From contig JAIOYZ010000004.1 in NCBI GenBank assembly GCA_021740845.1, forward strand, positions 118,142-182,141: DNA of 64,000 bases, written 5' to 3'. Both the position numbers and the translations under genes were made by a program. The DNA is from Bacteroidia bacterium. Lineage in GTDB: Bacteria; Bacteroidota; Bacteroidia; UKL13-3. The notes under the pieces were generated by a model. It worked only from the letters and a program-made list of their open reading frames with translations, made no database searches and was not told the DNA's origin. Position 1 is the first letter of the stretch, and each line of letters opens with the position of its first letter. Positions 45,415 through 53,987 of the stretch are shown one piece after another.

Positions 45415-45436
45415 CCAACTAGTGGTCATTTTTTTA
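45404..45436. terminator. Bidirectional terminator between DUF4783 gene and Omp28-like gene
   Basis: ATGACCA (45411-45417), loop ACTAG, TGGTCAT (45423-45429), extended by A-T pairs. A7 lies on the left and T7 on the right. The stop of the DUF4783 gene is inside the left arm, and the Omp28-like gene ends 18 bp to the right. Confidence 0.9.
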
Positions 45437-45453
45437 TTGAAAAAGTTTTGTGC

Positions 45454-46308
45454 TTAATCGTATTTCTTAGTTTCTCCAGCTTTTACAGCTTGTACATTTA
45501 ATACTTTATGCTTATTGCTACTTGAACCAACTTCATTAATAAAAGCTACAACTTCTACCTCAGAAGATTGGTAGCTTGAGATGTCGATATCTTTAAACTC
45601 AACCATTTTGTAGTTACCTGTTTTCAAATCAATTTTATCGCCCAAACCACTACTTGCCACTTTTCTAAGTGTATGCTCATGAATATAAGGACTAGTGGTT
45701 GCTCCAATTTGTTTAATTGCAGTAATTTTATTTTCCAAAATGTAAACAGTTAAACGTGTATCGTTCATGTTCGTTTCTTTATAACCAACATGTACTTTTA
45801 CATTTAATTTTCCTTCTGTAATTGTACTTTCTAAGGCTAAACCTAGATCTCCTGTTGGAGCATTCACATCAATTTGTCTAGCTACATTAGATTCCCAATT
45901 TCCTCTGCTATAAACCACCAATCCATCTTGTCCATTTGTAGTATTAGTAGCCGGTGTGCGGTTAATTGATGCTCTTGGATATCCTCCAATACCTCCCAAA
46001 TGTGTGCTTAAAACACCTAATTGCGCAAACTCTAACCAATCACCTTGATGAACACCAACTGGAATCATTTGAGTTGGGTATTTTGTTAAAATATCATGTA
46101 CGTATTTTGCACCGTCAGGACAATTAACACACCATTCTCCAGTGTATTCTTCCAATAAAACTTTTTTTGTAAAAGCACTTGGTAAAGTTTCAAATTCATT
46201 ACCTGTAGTGGTAGTTGTATTTGGACTAGAACTTTCGTCTTTTTTACAACCAGCTTGAACCAAAGTTAGGATCAAAAGAAGGTTGAACATTTTTCTTAGT
46301 TTCGACAT
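45454..46308 (-). CDS. Omp28-like surface lipoprotein with CxxC motif
   Basis: This 284-residue lipoprotein has signal LLILTLVQAGC, with lipidation Cys21 followed by KKDESS. A short Thr-rich linker follows, then a thioredoxin-like domain starting KKVLLEEYTGEWCVNCPDGAKYV with Cys60-x-x-Cys63. A beta-rich C-terminal half follows (LGLALESTITEGKLNVKVHVGY, KVASSGLGDKIDLKTG). This is the Omp28 family, abundant outer-membrane lipoproteins of Bacteroidota. The Lys/Asp/Glu residues after the Cys resemble surface-export signals of the phylum. Whether it has redox activity is unknown. It precedes a copy of the iterated motif at 46373. Confidence 0.88.
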   Translation of the reverse strand: MSKLRKMFNLLLILTLVQAGCKKDESSSPNTTTTTGNEFETLPSAFTKKVLLEEYTGEWCVNCPDGAKYVHDILTKYPTQMIPVGVHQGDWLEFAQLGVLSTHLGGIGGYPRASINRTPATNTTNGQDGLVVYSRGNWESNVARQIDVNAPTGDLGLALESTITEGKLNVKVHVGYKETNMNDTRLTVYILENKITAIKQIGATTSPYIHEHTLRKVASSGLGDKIDLKTGNYKMVEFKDIDISSYQSSEVEVVAFINEVGSSSNKHKVLNVQAVKAGETKKYD

Positions 46309-46389
46309 TTGTTTTAAAATTTATAGCATATTAAAAATAATATTGCTCATTTCCAAGTGGTTTAAGTATTTCGGTTTGAACCAAAAGGT

Positions 46390-49300
46390 TTACATGTTTC
46401 TCCTATACTGTCCGCCCACTTCAAATAAGGCACTCGTGATTTGACCCAATGAACAGAATTTTACAGTTTCCATTAATTCTTCAAAAATATTCTCGTTATG
46501 GATGGCTTTCTTTTGAAGGATTTTTAACATCTCAATGCCTTTTTCTTTATTTCCTTGCTTCAATTGGTTCAGCATAGAAATTTGGTATTCTTTTTCTTCT
46601 GTTGTAGAACGAATAACTTCTTTAGGCAAAACAGTTGGCGAGCCTTTAGACGACAAGAATGTATTTACACCAATAATTGGGAATTCTCCTGTATGTTTTA
46701 AGGTTTCGTAATACAAGCTTTCTTCTTGTATTTTGGTTCTTTGGTACATGGTTTCCATTGCACCTAAAACGCCACCACGTTCTGTAATTTTATCAAATTC
46801 ACTTAATACTGCTTCTTCAACCAAATCAGTTAACTCTTCAATAATAAATGAACCTTGTAATGGATTCTCGTTTTTAGCTAATCCCAATTCTCTATTAATA
46901 ATTAATTGAATAGCCATTGCTCTTCTCACAGATTCCTCTGTTGGAGTTGTAATGGCTTCGTCGTAAGCATTTGTATGAAGTGAATTACAATTATCATAAA
47001 TAGCATACAATGCTTGAAGCGTTGTTCTAATATCATTGAAGTCGATTTCTTGAGCATGCAAGCTTCTGCCAGAAGTTTGTATATGGTATTTCAACATTTG
47101 GCTTCTTTCGTTACCACCATATTTTAACTTCATCGCTTTCGACCAAATTCTTCTGGCAACTCTACCAATTACTGCGTATTCAGGATCAATACCATTTGAA
47201 AAGAAGAAGGATAAATTTGGTGCAAAATCATCGATGTTCATTCCTCTGCTGAGGTAGTATTCTACAAAGGTAAATCCATTAGAGAGCGTTAATGCCAATT
47301 GTGTAATTGGATTAGCTCCTGCTTCCGCAATATGATAACCACTAATAGAAACTGAATAGAAATTACGTACCGCATTATTGATGAAATACTGTTGCACATC
47401 ACCCATTACGCGAAGACTAAATTCGGTAGAGAAGATACAAGTGTTTTGTGCTTGATCTTCTTTTAAAATATCTGCTTGTACCGTTCCTCTAACTTGCTTT
47501 AGGGTATCAATTTTAATTTTGGAATAAACATCTGCTGGCAAAACCATATCTCCGGTAACTCCCAATAGCATTAGGCCTAAACCATTGTTTCCTTCAGGAA
47601 GTGTTTCGTTGTAAGTTGGGCGCGTAGTTCCTTTTTCCTTAAAGATAGCAGCAATTTTATTTTCAATTTCTTCCTCTAAGCCATTTTTTCTAATATACAA
47701 CTCACACTGTTGGTCGATGGCTGCATTCATAAAAAATGCACAAATAATAGCTGCCGGTCCATTGATGGTCATTGAAACAGAAGTTTTTGGATCAGCCAAA
47801 TTGAAACCAGAATACAATTTTTTGGCAGCATCTAAACTCCAAACACTAACCCCAGAATTGCCAATTTTACCATAAATATCAGGTCTATGATCAGGATCAT
47901 TACCATATAATGTTACAGAATCAAAGGCTGTACTCAATCGTGCAGCGGGCATTCCCAAACTTACATAGTGAAAACGTTTGTTGGTTCTTTCTGGCCCACC
48001 TTCTCCAGCAAACATCCTTGTTGGATCTTCACCTTCACGTTTGAAAGGATAAATACCAGATGTATAAGGAAACTCCCCAGGGAAGTTTTCACTCAAAGCC
48101 CATCTTAAAATATCACCCCATCCTTTAAATCTTGGTGTTGCTACCTTTGGAATTTGACTATGAGAAAGGGATTCGCTATGTGTTTGAATTTTTATTTCTT
48201 TATCACGAACCCTAAAAATATAAAACTCGTCTTTGTAGGATTGAAGTTTTTGTTCCCAAGTATCCAAGATGATTTTATTGCGTGGATCTAAATCTAAAAG
48301 GGTTTGCTCATAAACTTCATCCAATGATTTTACCAAACGATCTTTGTCATCATATGCAGATTCTTTCATGGTAGAAATTGCCGATTTTAAACCATAAAGT
48401 TTATCGGCAATGGTGGCTTGTTTTTGAACCCACTTATCGTAGTTTCTATTAGTTTCAGAAATCTCAGATAAATAGCGAGTACGGGAAGGAGGGATGATGA
48501 AAATTTTCTCACTCATCTCTTCGCTTATCACATAATTTGATTTTAAATCTGCTCCTGTTTTCTCAACAACTTTATCCATAATGGCTTTGTAAAGCCTGTT
48601 CATTCCAGGGTCGTTAAATTGAGATGCGATGGTGCCATAAACTGGCATATCATCTGGGTTTTTGTCAAATAATTGATGGTTTCTTTGGTATTGTTTTTTT
48701 ACATCCCTCAAGGCATCCAAAGAACCTTTTTTGTCAAATTTATTTATGGCAATTATGTCGGCAAAATCCAACATATCTATTTTCTCTAATTGAGTTGCAG
48801 CACCATATTCTGGTGTCATTACATAAAGAGATGTATTGCTATGTTCTATAATTTCTGTATCACTTTGTCCAATTCCAGAAGTCTCCAAAATGATTAAATC
48901 AAAACCCGCAGCTTTTACAATTTCTATGGCTTCATTTACATATTTAGATAATGCCAAATTACTTTGTCTGGTGGCCAATGAACGCATATAAACTCTAGGG
49001 TTTTTAATAGAATTCATTCTGATCCTATCTCCCAAAAGCGCTCCTCCAGTTTTTCTTTTACTTGGGTCAACCGAAATAATAGCGATGCTTTTGCTTTCAA
49101 AATCTAATAAGAATCTTCTTACCAATTCATCAACCAATGACGATTTACCTGCTCCGCCAGTTCCTGTAATTCCTAATACAGGTACATTGCCAATATCCCA
49201 AGCTTTATTCTCTCTAAGTTTATGAAACTCTTCAGGGAAATTTTCTGCAGCAGAAATTAATTTGGCAATAGATTTATAATCTTTTTCAACCAAATGGCTT

Positions 49301-49764
49301 ACTTCACCATTCAAATTAGTTCCCGTTGCAAAGTCGCATTTTTCAAGCATGTCGTTAATCATGCCTTGCAATCCCATTGACCTACCATCATCTGGATGGT
49401 AAATTCTAGTAATTCCGTAAGCTTGCAATTCAGCTATCTCTTCAGGTAAAATGGTTCCGCCACCACCACCAAAAATGCGGATATGTCCACAACCTTTTTC
49501 TTTCAATAAATCGTGCATGTATTTAAAATACTCCACGTGACCGCCTTGGTAGCTGGTCATGGCAATTGCATTGGCATCTTCTTGGATGGCAGTATCAACT
49601 ACTTCTTCTGCACTTCTATCATGACCTAAATGTATCACCTCAGCGCCACTTGCTTGAATAATTCTACGCATTATATTGATGGCAGCATCGTGCCCATCAA
49701 ATAAACTGGCGGCGGTTACAATACGAACTTTATTTTTAAGAATATATTTCTCGATATTTTCCAT
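46390..49764 (-). CDS. icmF: Fused isobutyryl-CoA mutase IcmF-type enzyme
   Basis: This 1124-residue fusion has three parts. A cobalamin-binding domain (about 15-150: [18 protein letters not shown] with the DxH base-off His, [18 protein letters not shown]) comes first. A MeaB-type G-protein chaperone (about 200-420: [40 protein letters not shown]) follows, then the mutase barrel (about 550-1124). The substrate loop reads [33 protein letters not shown], as in IcmF rather than YTRGPYPTMY of methylmalonyl-CoA mutase; a Phe sits where MCM has Tyr. The enzyme probably interconverts isobutyryl- and butyryl-CoA (or isovaleryl/pivalyl), needing adenosylcobalamin. All modules appear intact. A candidate -7 element lies upstream. 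Confidence 0.93.
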   Translation of the reverse strand: MENIEKYILKNKVRIVTAASLFDGHDAAINIMRRIIQASGAEVIHLGHDRSAEEVVDTAIQEDANAIAMTSYQGGHVEYFKYMHDLLKEKGCGHIRIFGGGGGTILPEEIAELQAYGITRIYHPDDGRSMGLQGMINDMLEKCDFATGTNLNGEVSHLVEKDYKSIAKLISAAENFPEEFHKLRENKAWDIGNVPVLGITGTGGAGKSSLVDELVRRFLLDFESKSIAIISVDPSKRKTGGALLGDRIRMNSIKNPRVYMRSLATRQSNLALSKYVNEAIEIVKAAGFDLIILETSGIGQSDTEIIEHSNTSLYVMTPEYGAATQLEKIDMLDFADIIAINKFDKKGSLDALRDVKKQYQRNHQLFDKNPDDMPVYGTIASQFNDPGMNRLYKAIMDKVVEKTGADLKSNYVISEEMSEKIFIIPPSRTRYLSEISETNRNYDKWVQKQATIADKLYGLKSAISTMKESAYDDKDRLVKSLDEVYEQTLLDLDPRNKIILDTWEQKLQSYKDEFYIFRVRDKEIKIQTHSESLSHSQIPKVATPRFKGWGDILRWALSENFPGEFPYTSGIYPFKREGEDPTRMFAGEGGPERTNKRFHYVSLGMPAARLSTAFDSVTLYGNDPDHRPDIYGKIGNSGVSVWSLDAAKKLYSGFNLADPKTSVSMTINGPAAIICAFFMNAAIDQQCELYIRKNGLEEEIENKIAAIFKEKGTTRPTYNETLPEGNNGLGLMLLGVTGDMVLPADVYSKIKIDTLKQVRGTVQADILKEDQAQNTCIFSTEFSLRVMGDVQQYFINNAVRNFYSVSISGYHIAEAGANPITQLALTLSNGFTFVEYYLSRGMNIDDFAPNLSFFFSNGIDPEYAVIGRVARRIWSKAMKLKYGGNERSQMLKYHIQTSGRSLHAQEIDFNDIRTTLQALYAIYDNCNSLHTNAYDEAITTPTEESVRRAMAIQLIINRELGLAKNENPLQGSFIIEELTDLVEEAVLSEFDKITERGGVLGAMETMYQRTKIQEESLYYETLKHTGEFPIIGVNTFLSSKGSPTVLPKEVIRSTTEEKEYQISMLNQLKQGNKEKGIEMLKILQKKAIHNENIFEELMETVKFCSLGQITSALFEVGGQYRRNM

Positions 49765-49787
49765 AGCCTTTTGGTGTGGTTAAGCAG

Positions 49788-49795
49788 CAAAAATA
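49788..49795 (-). promoter_or_regulatory. Candidate -7 element for icmF
   Basis: TATTTTTG on the minus strand matches TAnnTTTG and ends 24 bases before the icmF ATG. The -33 region is T-rich but without a clear TTTG. Confidence 0.35.
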
Positions 49796-49832
49796 GGCTT
49801 TTAGGGCATAAAAAGAAGTCTTTTTTGAGAGC

Positions 49833-50651
49833 TTAAAATCGGTAGAGAAATGAGTTCCTCACATTTAAAATATTATTGGGAATTCCTTTTGGTGGCAAGG
49901 AGTTATAGCTCTGAGTTAAAGTGAATTTGAAACCTAGTTTTTTTGTTATCAACCATTCTGCCTTAAATTCCGACATCAATCTAAAGTCGTAAAAATTAAT
50001 TAAGTCGGGTTGGTAATACATCACAAAATCAAAATTGAAATTCTTCTCTTTGAAATATAAAAAGGAGGCATAAAGACTCAATCTGTTTTTTATATTTTTG
50101 GTATTTTCGTCGGTAGTTTTCTCGTATTCATACATCCACATTGGCCCAACAAATACTTTCATGCTGTCGTCGTAGAATAACCTAAAGCGTGGGCCTGCGC
50201 CAAGTAATCCTCTAAATTTTAATCCAATTTGTTGGTTAAATTGAGTTTGCATAAACGCTTCTCCACTGAGCCAAGGTTCAATTGCTCTTTTGTAACGCAA
50301 ATGCTGGTAGCTATTGTAATCTAAATTTTGAGAATTTGCTTGAACAAAATTAAATTCATTAACAAAAAGATAAGAATGAATGTCTTTATTTATGCCAATA
50401 TTAAACTTGTTTCCGAGCGAAATTATTTGATTTTGATTTTGGATCAGGCTAAATAAAAACTCCATATTGCCATGCCAGCCAGTATCTCGGTTATCGTATT
50501 TTTTAGATTCAATATTGATAACTTGTTGAGCGCTAGTTTGAACAGCAATCAGAATAAGAATAAATAATAGGAATTTATTTTTCAAGGCCACAAAAATAAG
50601 TCTAGTAATAATTAAAAGCGCTCGAAATATTATTTTTATTACATTTGCCAT
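49833..50651 (-). CDS. DUF481-like outer membrane beta-barrel protein
   Basis: After a hydrophobic N-terminus ending FLLFILILIAVQTSAQ, the protein is an alternating-strand beta barrel of about 230 residues (MEFLFSLIQNQNQIISLGNKF, YQHLRYKRAIEPWLSGEAFMQTQFNQQIGLKFRGLLGAGPRFRL, SFLYRF at the end). It resembles DUF481/YdiY-type barrels. The C-terminal aromatic residue is the usual barrel insertion signal. The start is uncertain. ATG 50651 gives 272 residues but sits 17 bp from the divergent gene and puts 23 residues before the signal peptide. A TTG at 50585 would yield MKNKFLLFILILIAVQTSAQ directly, and TATTTTTG (50598-50591) just upstream could be its -7 box. The function is unknown. Confidence 0.78.
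   Translation of the reverse strand: MANVIKIIFRALLIITRLIFVALKNKFLLFILILIAVQTSAQQVINIESKKYDNRDTGWHGNMEFLFSLIQNQNQIISLGNKFNIGINKDIHSYLFVNEFNFVQANSQNLDYNSYQHLRYKRAIEPWLSGEAFMQTQFNQQIGLKFRGLLGAGPRFRLFYDDSMKVFVGPMWMYEYEKTTDENTKNIKNRLSLYASFLYFKEKNFNFDFVMYYQPDLINFYDFRLMSEFKAEWLITKKLGFKFTLTQSYNSLPPKGIPNNILNVRNSFLYRF
50640..50647 (+). promoter_or_regulatory. Candidate -7 element for the DUF5606 gene
   Basis: TACATTTG matches TAnnTTTG and ends 21 bases before the ATG at 50669. The upstream -33 region has no clear TTTG. It overlaps the annotated start of the divergent barrel gene. Confidence 0.4.
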
Positions 50652-50668
50652 CCTAAGTAAAAACTAGC

Positions 50669-51259
50669 ATGGAATTAAAAGACATCGTTGCAATTGCCGG
50701 ACAAAGCGGCCTGCATAAAATAGTTGGAAGAAGTAAAAATGGTTTAATTGTAGAAACCATCGGAACAGGTAGAAGATTCTCAACCAGTTTTCAAGATAAG
50801 GTATCTGTTTTAGAAGATATCTCTATTTATACTGTAGAAGAAGATCTTCGTTTGAACCTAGTTTTAATTAAATTAAAAGAAGCTGGCGAAGTGCCAACTG
50901 CAAAAGAAGACATGAAGAAATTGCGTGAATTCTTAATTGCTACCATTAACTTGGATAGCGAAAGAGTTTACGATAACGATATCAAGAAACTTTTGAATTG
51001 GTACCATGCATTAAAAGATGTATTGGATTTTGCCAAATTAGCTGAAACAGATTCTGCTGATGATTCATCTTCTGAAGCATCTGGTGAAGAAAAATCTGCC
51101 GATACTGAAGTTGAAGCAACAACAGAAGAAGTGAAGCCTAAAAAAGTAGCTGCAAAAAAGGCAACAACTCCAAAAGCAACTGCACCTAAATCGGCACCAA
51201 AAGCCAATTCTAAAGGCGCTGGAGGTTCTAAAACAACTTACAGACCTAAGTCGGTATAA
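50669..51259 (+). CDS. DUF5606-like protein with histone H1-like Lys/Ala tail
   Basis: The 196-residue protein has a conserved N-terminal domain (1-125: MELKDIVAIAGQSGLHKIVG, NGLIVETIGTGRRFSTSF, LEDISIYTVEEDLRLNLVL, NWYHALKDVLDFAKL), which I recognise as the Bacteroidota DUF5606 type. An acidic Ser/Glu stretch follows (DSADDSSSEASGEEKS). A basic low-complexity tail completes it: KPKKVAAKKATTPKATAPK then SAPKANSKGAGG. That tail looks like histone H1/nucleic-acid-binding tails. The domain's function is unknown. A compact terminator follows. Confidence 0.82.
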   Translation: MELKDIVAIAGQSGLHKIVGRSKNGLIVETIGTGRRFSTSFQDKVSVLEDISIYTVEEDLRLNLVLIKLKEAGEVPTAKEDMKKLREFLIATINLDSERVYDNDIKKLLNWYHALKDVLDFAKLAETDSADDSSSEASGEEKSADTEVEATTEEVKPKKVAAKKATTPKATAPKSAPKANSKGAGGSKTTYRPKSV

Positions 51260-51278
51260 ATTAAATTAAAACGCATAA

Positions 51279-51319
51279 AAAAGGCCATTGGAATTTCCAT
51301 TGGCCTTTTCTTTTTTTTT
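51279..51319 (+). terminator. Terminator after DUF5606 gene
   Basis: AAAAGGCCA (51279-51287) pairs with TGGCCTTTT (51301-51309), with a smaller inner TGG/CCA pairing. A ten-base T-rich tract follows. It can also terminate the convergent tryptophanase gene, which ends at 51336. The palindromic motif variant GGTTCGAACC starts at 51320. Confidence 0.85.
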
Positions 51320-51335
51320 GGTTCGAACCAAACTT

Positions 51336-52772
51336 TTATACAGTTTCTTCTTGCTCTTCTTGTTGGAAGGCTTTGATGAAATTTTCCTTTTGTTGGCATT
51401 CACAATTCATTGGTAAAAAACGAGCACTAAAATGACGCAATTGTTTTGGTTGCCAAACAATTTTCATCCCTTTTAAAGATTCCTTATTTTGATTTATTTC
51501 TAATAAAGATTCAATCACATAATCAATATGACTTTGGGTATAAACCCTTCTAGGAATAGCCAAACGCACTAAATCCATCGGTGCTGCTTTTTCAGAGCCA
51601 TCCATTTGCAAGCCAAACATAACGGTTCCAATTTCGCAAGCACGAATACCAGCATTTAAATACAATTCAACTGCTAAGGCTTGTCCTGGATATTCTAATG
51701 GATCGATATGAGGCAACATGCTTCTTGCATCAATATAAACTGCATGTCCACCCGCAGGTCTAACAATTGGTATTCCTGCCGCCGTTAAATGATCTGCCAA
51801 ATATTGTGTGGAGCTAATTCTATAATGCAAATAATCTTGGTCAACTACTTCTTCTAAACCTGTTGCGATTGCCTCTAAATCCCTTCCAGCTAATCCACCA
51901 TAAGTTGGAAAGCCTTCTGTTAAAATCAATAAATTTCTAGCTGCTTCTGCCCATTCTGGATTGTTCATGGCTAACCATCCGCCCATGTTTACCAAAGCGT
52001 CTTTTTTTGCACTCATTGTACAACCATCCGCATAGGAAAACATTTCTTGTACAATATCTATTATAGCTACATTTTCATAACCGGGTTCTCTTAATTGAAT
52101 GAAGTATGCATTTTCGGCGAACCTACAAGCGTCCATAAACAAAGGGATATCGTATTTCATACAGATATACTTGGTTTGTTTAATGTTTTCCATAGAAACA
52201 GGCTGACCACCTCCCGAATTATTGGTAATAGTTAGCATTACCAATGGAATGTTTTCAGCACCTTTTTCTTTGATAAAAGCTTCCAATCTTTCGATATCCA
52301 TATTTCCTTTAAAAGGATGAACAAGGTTTGGAATTTTACCTTCAGCAATTACCAAATCAATAGCTTCTGCACCTGTAAATTCAATATTAGCGCGAGTAGT
52401 ATCAAAGTGAGTATTGTTTAAAATGTATTTTCCTGGCTTGCCAATGATGGAAAATAAAATCTTCTCTGCGGCCCTTCCTTGATGGGTAGGAATGATATTG
52501 GTAAACGGCATTAACTTATAAACTGCCTTATGAAATCTATCAAAAGATGGACTACCTGCATAGGATTCATCTCCTCGCATCATAGACGCCCATTGGTTGG
52601 CGCTCATACTGCTCGTTCCGCTATCTGTAAGTAAATCAATAATTACATTTTCGCTATCTAAAGCAAATAAATTATAATGTGCTTTTTCTAGAAAAGAAGT
52701 TCTTTCCTGTCGGTTGGTCATTCTAATAGGCTCAACAGATTTGATCCTAAATGGCTCAATTATAGTTCTCAT
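51336..52772 (-). CDS. tnaA: Tryptophanase (L-tryptophan indole-lyase)
   Basis: This PLP enzyme splits tryptophan to indole, pyruvate and ammonia. The 478-residue protein shows the beta-eliminating lyase hallmarks: EPFRIKSVEPIRM, DLLTDSGTSSMS, PTHQGRAAE, AYFIQLREPGYEN, the PLP lysine in DGCTMSAKKDALVNMGG, and YGGLAGRDLEAIATGLEE. Tyrosine phenol-lyase is the nearest alternative. There the segment after GxR reads MERG, with the substrate-binding Arg. Here it is ACEIG as in E. coli TnaA, favouring tryptophanase. No tnaC-type leader or tnaB permease is visible; the downstream neighbour is DUF5606. Confidence 0.88.
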   Translation of the reverse strand: MRTIIEPFRIKSVEPIRMTNRQERTSFLEKAHYNLFALDSENVIIDLLTDSGTSSMSANQWASMMRGDESYAGSPSFDRFHKAVYKLMPFTNIIPTHQGRAAEKILFSIIGKPGKYILNNTHFDTTRANIEFTGAEAIDLVIAEGKIPNLVHPFKGNMDIERLEAFIKEKGAENIPLVMLTITNNSGGGQPVSMENIKQTKYICMKYDIPLFMDACRFAENAYFIQLREPGYENVAIIDIVQEMFSYADGCTMSAKKDALVNMGGWLAMNNPEWAEAARNLLILTEGFPTYGGLAGRDLEAIATGLEEVVDQDYLHYRISSTQYLADHLTAAGIPIVRPAGGHAVYIDARSMLPHIDPLEYPGQALAVELYLNAGIRACEIGTVMFGLQMDGSEKAAPMDLVRLAIPRRVYTQSHIDYVIESLLEINQNKESLKGMKIVWQPKQLRHFSARFLPMNCECQQKENFIKAFQQEEQEETV

Positions 52773-52901
52773 AAAATATGAATTTTTGGTCGAATTAAGA
52801 GCTAGAGGTCTTGTTAAAAAATGATATAAATCTGTTTTTAGTGTTGCATCATTTTTTTTTAATTAAAATGACAGATTCTCTTTATTTTTATCCGACATTT
52901 T

Positions 52902-53987
52902 ATGAAAGAAATTACACAAAAAATACTTGCTGGAACCTCTTTTTTGCTTCTGCTTTTAGGTCTGTTTTGGATGGGTCAAAATAAACCAGTAAAGGCCGTT
53001 AAGGCGGTTTACCATTGGAAAACTGATTTTGAAGAATCTTGGGTAAGTGCTGCAAGAGATTCTTTTTTGGAGGAGCATTCTATCAGAAAAGTTTATGTTA
53101 AAATGTTGGATGTTGACTACAGCGAAGCTGCCGGAATATTTCCAGCTTCTAAAACTAATATGCCTTATTCCTTCAGTCATATTTTTGATAGTGTAACATT
53201 TGTTCCAGTAGTTTATATTTCAAATTTGGTAATGAAAAACATGAATTCCAGCCAAATTGAATTTTTCTCAAAACAATTTTTGGTTCACGCTTTAAGAATT
53301 GAAACCTATACAAATAAAAAGGTGAGCGAAATTCAGGTTGATTGCGATTGGACTGAAGGAACTAAAGAAACCTATTTTCAAGTATTAAAAACAATGAAAA
53401 AATGGGCTCCGCAATTGCAAATTACGGTAACATTGCGCTTGTATCCATTTAAGTATAGGGAGGAGTTGGGGATACCGCCTGCGGATAGAGTTATGCTTAT
53501 GGTTTATAATATTAATAATGCCAAAAAGTTCTCCAATAAAAATAGCATTTTTGATGCTCATGAAGCATCGAAATACTTGAAAAGAAAATCCTATCCATTG
53601 CCAATGGATATTGCATTGCCAGTTTTTAGTTGGTCATTGATTTTTAGAAATCAACAATTTTTAAAAGTATTTTCTTCTTCTATTATTCCAACAATTTATA
53701 GTAGAGAAATGGAAGATGAGTCTAAAGAAACCTGCCTAAAGAAATTGACAAATAGAATGTATTTGGTTCAACAAAAACCTAGTGGTTATGATCCATTTGA
53801 TTTGCGAGCCGGGGATATTATCAAAATTGAATCTTGTGGCGAAATGGAGTTAAAAGAAGCAAGTTTAATTACCTATGGTTTGCCAATTAATGAGAATTCT
53901 ACAATTGCTTTATTCGACCTTGATATGAACGATTTAAACCAAATTTCTTATGACCAAATTGAAAGCGCTTTTACTCTTTTTCATTAG
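52902..53987 (+). CDS. Secreted/anchored protein of unknown function (DUF3142-like TIM barrel?)
   Basis: This 361-residue protein has one hydrophobic N-terminal segment (ILAGTSFLLLLLGLFWMGQ). Its body begins AVYHWKTDFEESWVSAARDSFLEEHSIRKVYVKMLDVDY and continues with VYISNLVMKNM and EIQVDCDWTEGTKETYFQVLKTMKKWAPQLQITVTLRLYPFKYR. This order of strands and an acidic DCDW at a strand end suggest a TIM-barrel glycosidase-like fold, loosely like DUF3142, without proof. It overlaps the next gene by 38 bases, so the two are translationally coupled and likely work together. Start: ATG 52902. Confidence 0.75.
   Translation: MKEITQKILAGTSFLLLLLGLFWMGQNKPVKAVKAVYHWKTDFEESWVSAARDSFLEEHSIRKVYVKMLDVDYSEAAGIFPASKTNMPYSFSHIFDSVTFVPVVYISNLVMKNMNSSQIEFFSKQFLVHALRIETYTNKKVSEIQVDCDWTEGTKETYFQVLKTMKKWAPQLQITVTLRLYPFKYREELGIPPADRVMLMVYNINNAKKFSNKNSIFDAHEASKYLKRKSYPLPMDIALPVFSWSLIFRNQQFLKVFSSSIIPTIYSREMEDESKETCLKKLTNRMYLVQQKPSGYDPFDLRAGDIIKIESCGEMELKEASLITYGLPINENSTIALFDLDMNDLNQISYDQIESAFTLFH

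Noticed and set aside
46390-49764. Methylmalonyl-CoA mutase plus ArgK as separate genes fused by error
   Set aside because: The order B12 domain, G-protein, mutase is that of natural IcmF and no frame break is seen.
51336-52772. Tyrosine phenol-lyase
   Set aside because: The residue segment after GIR reads ACEIG, lacking the Arg that binds the phenol substrate.
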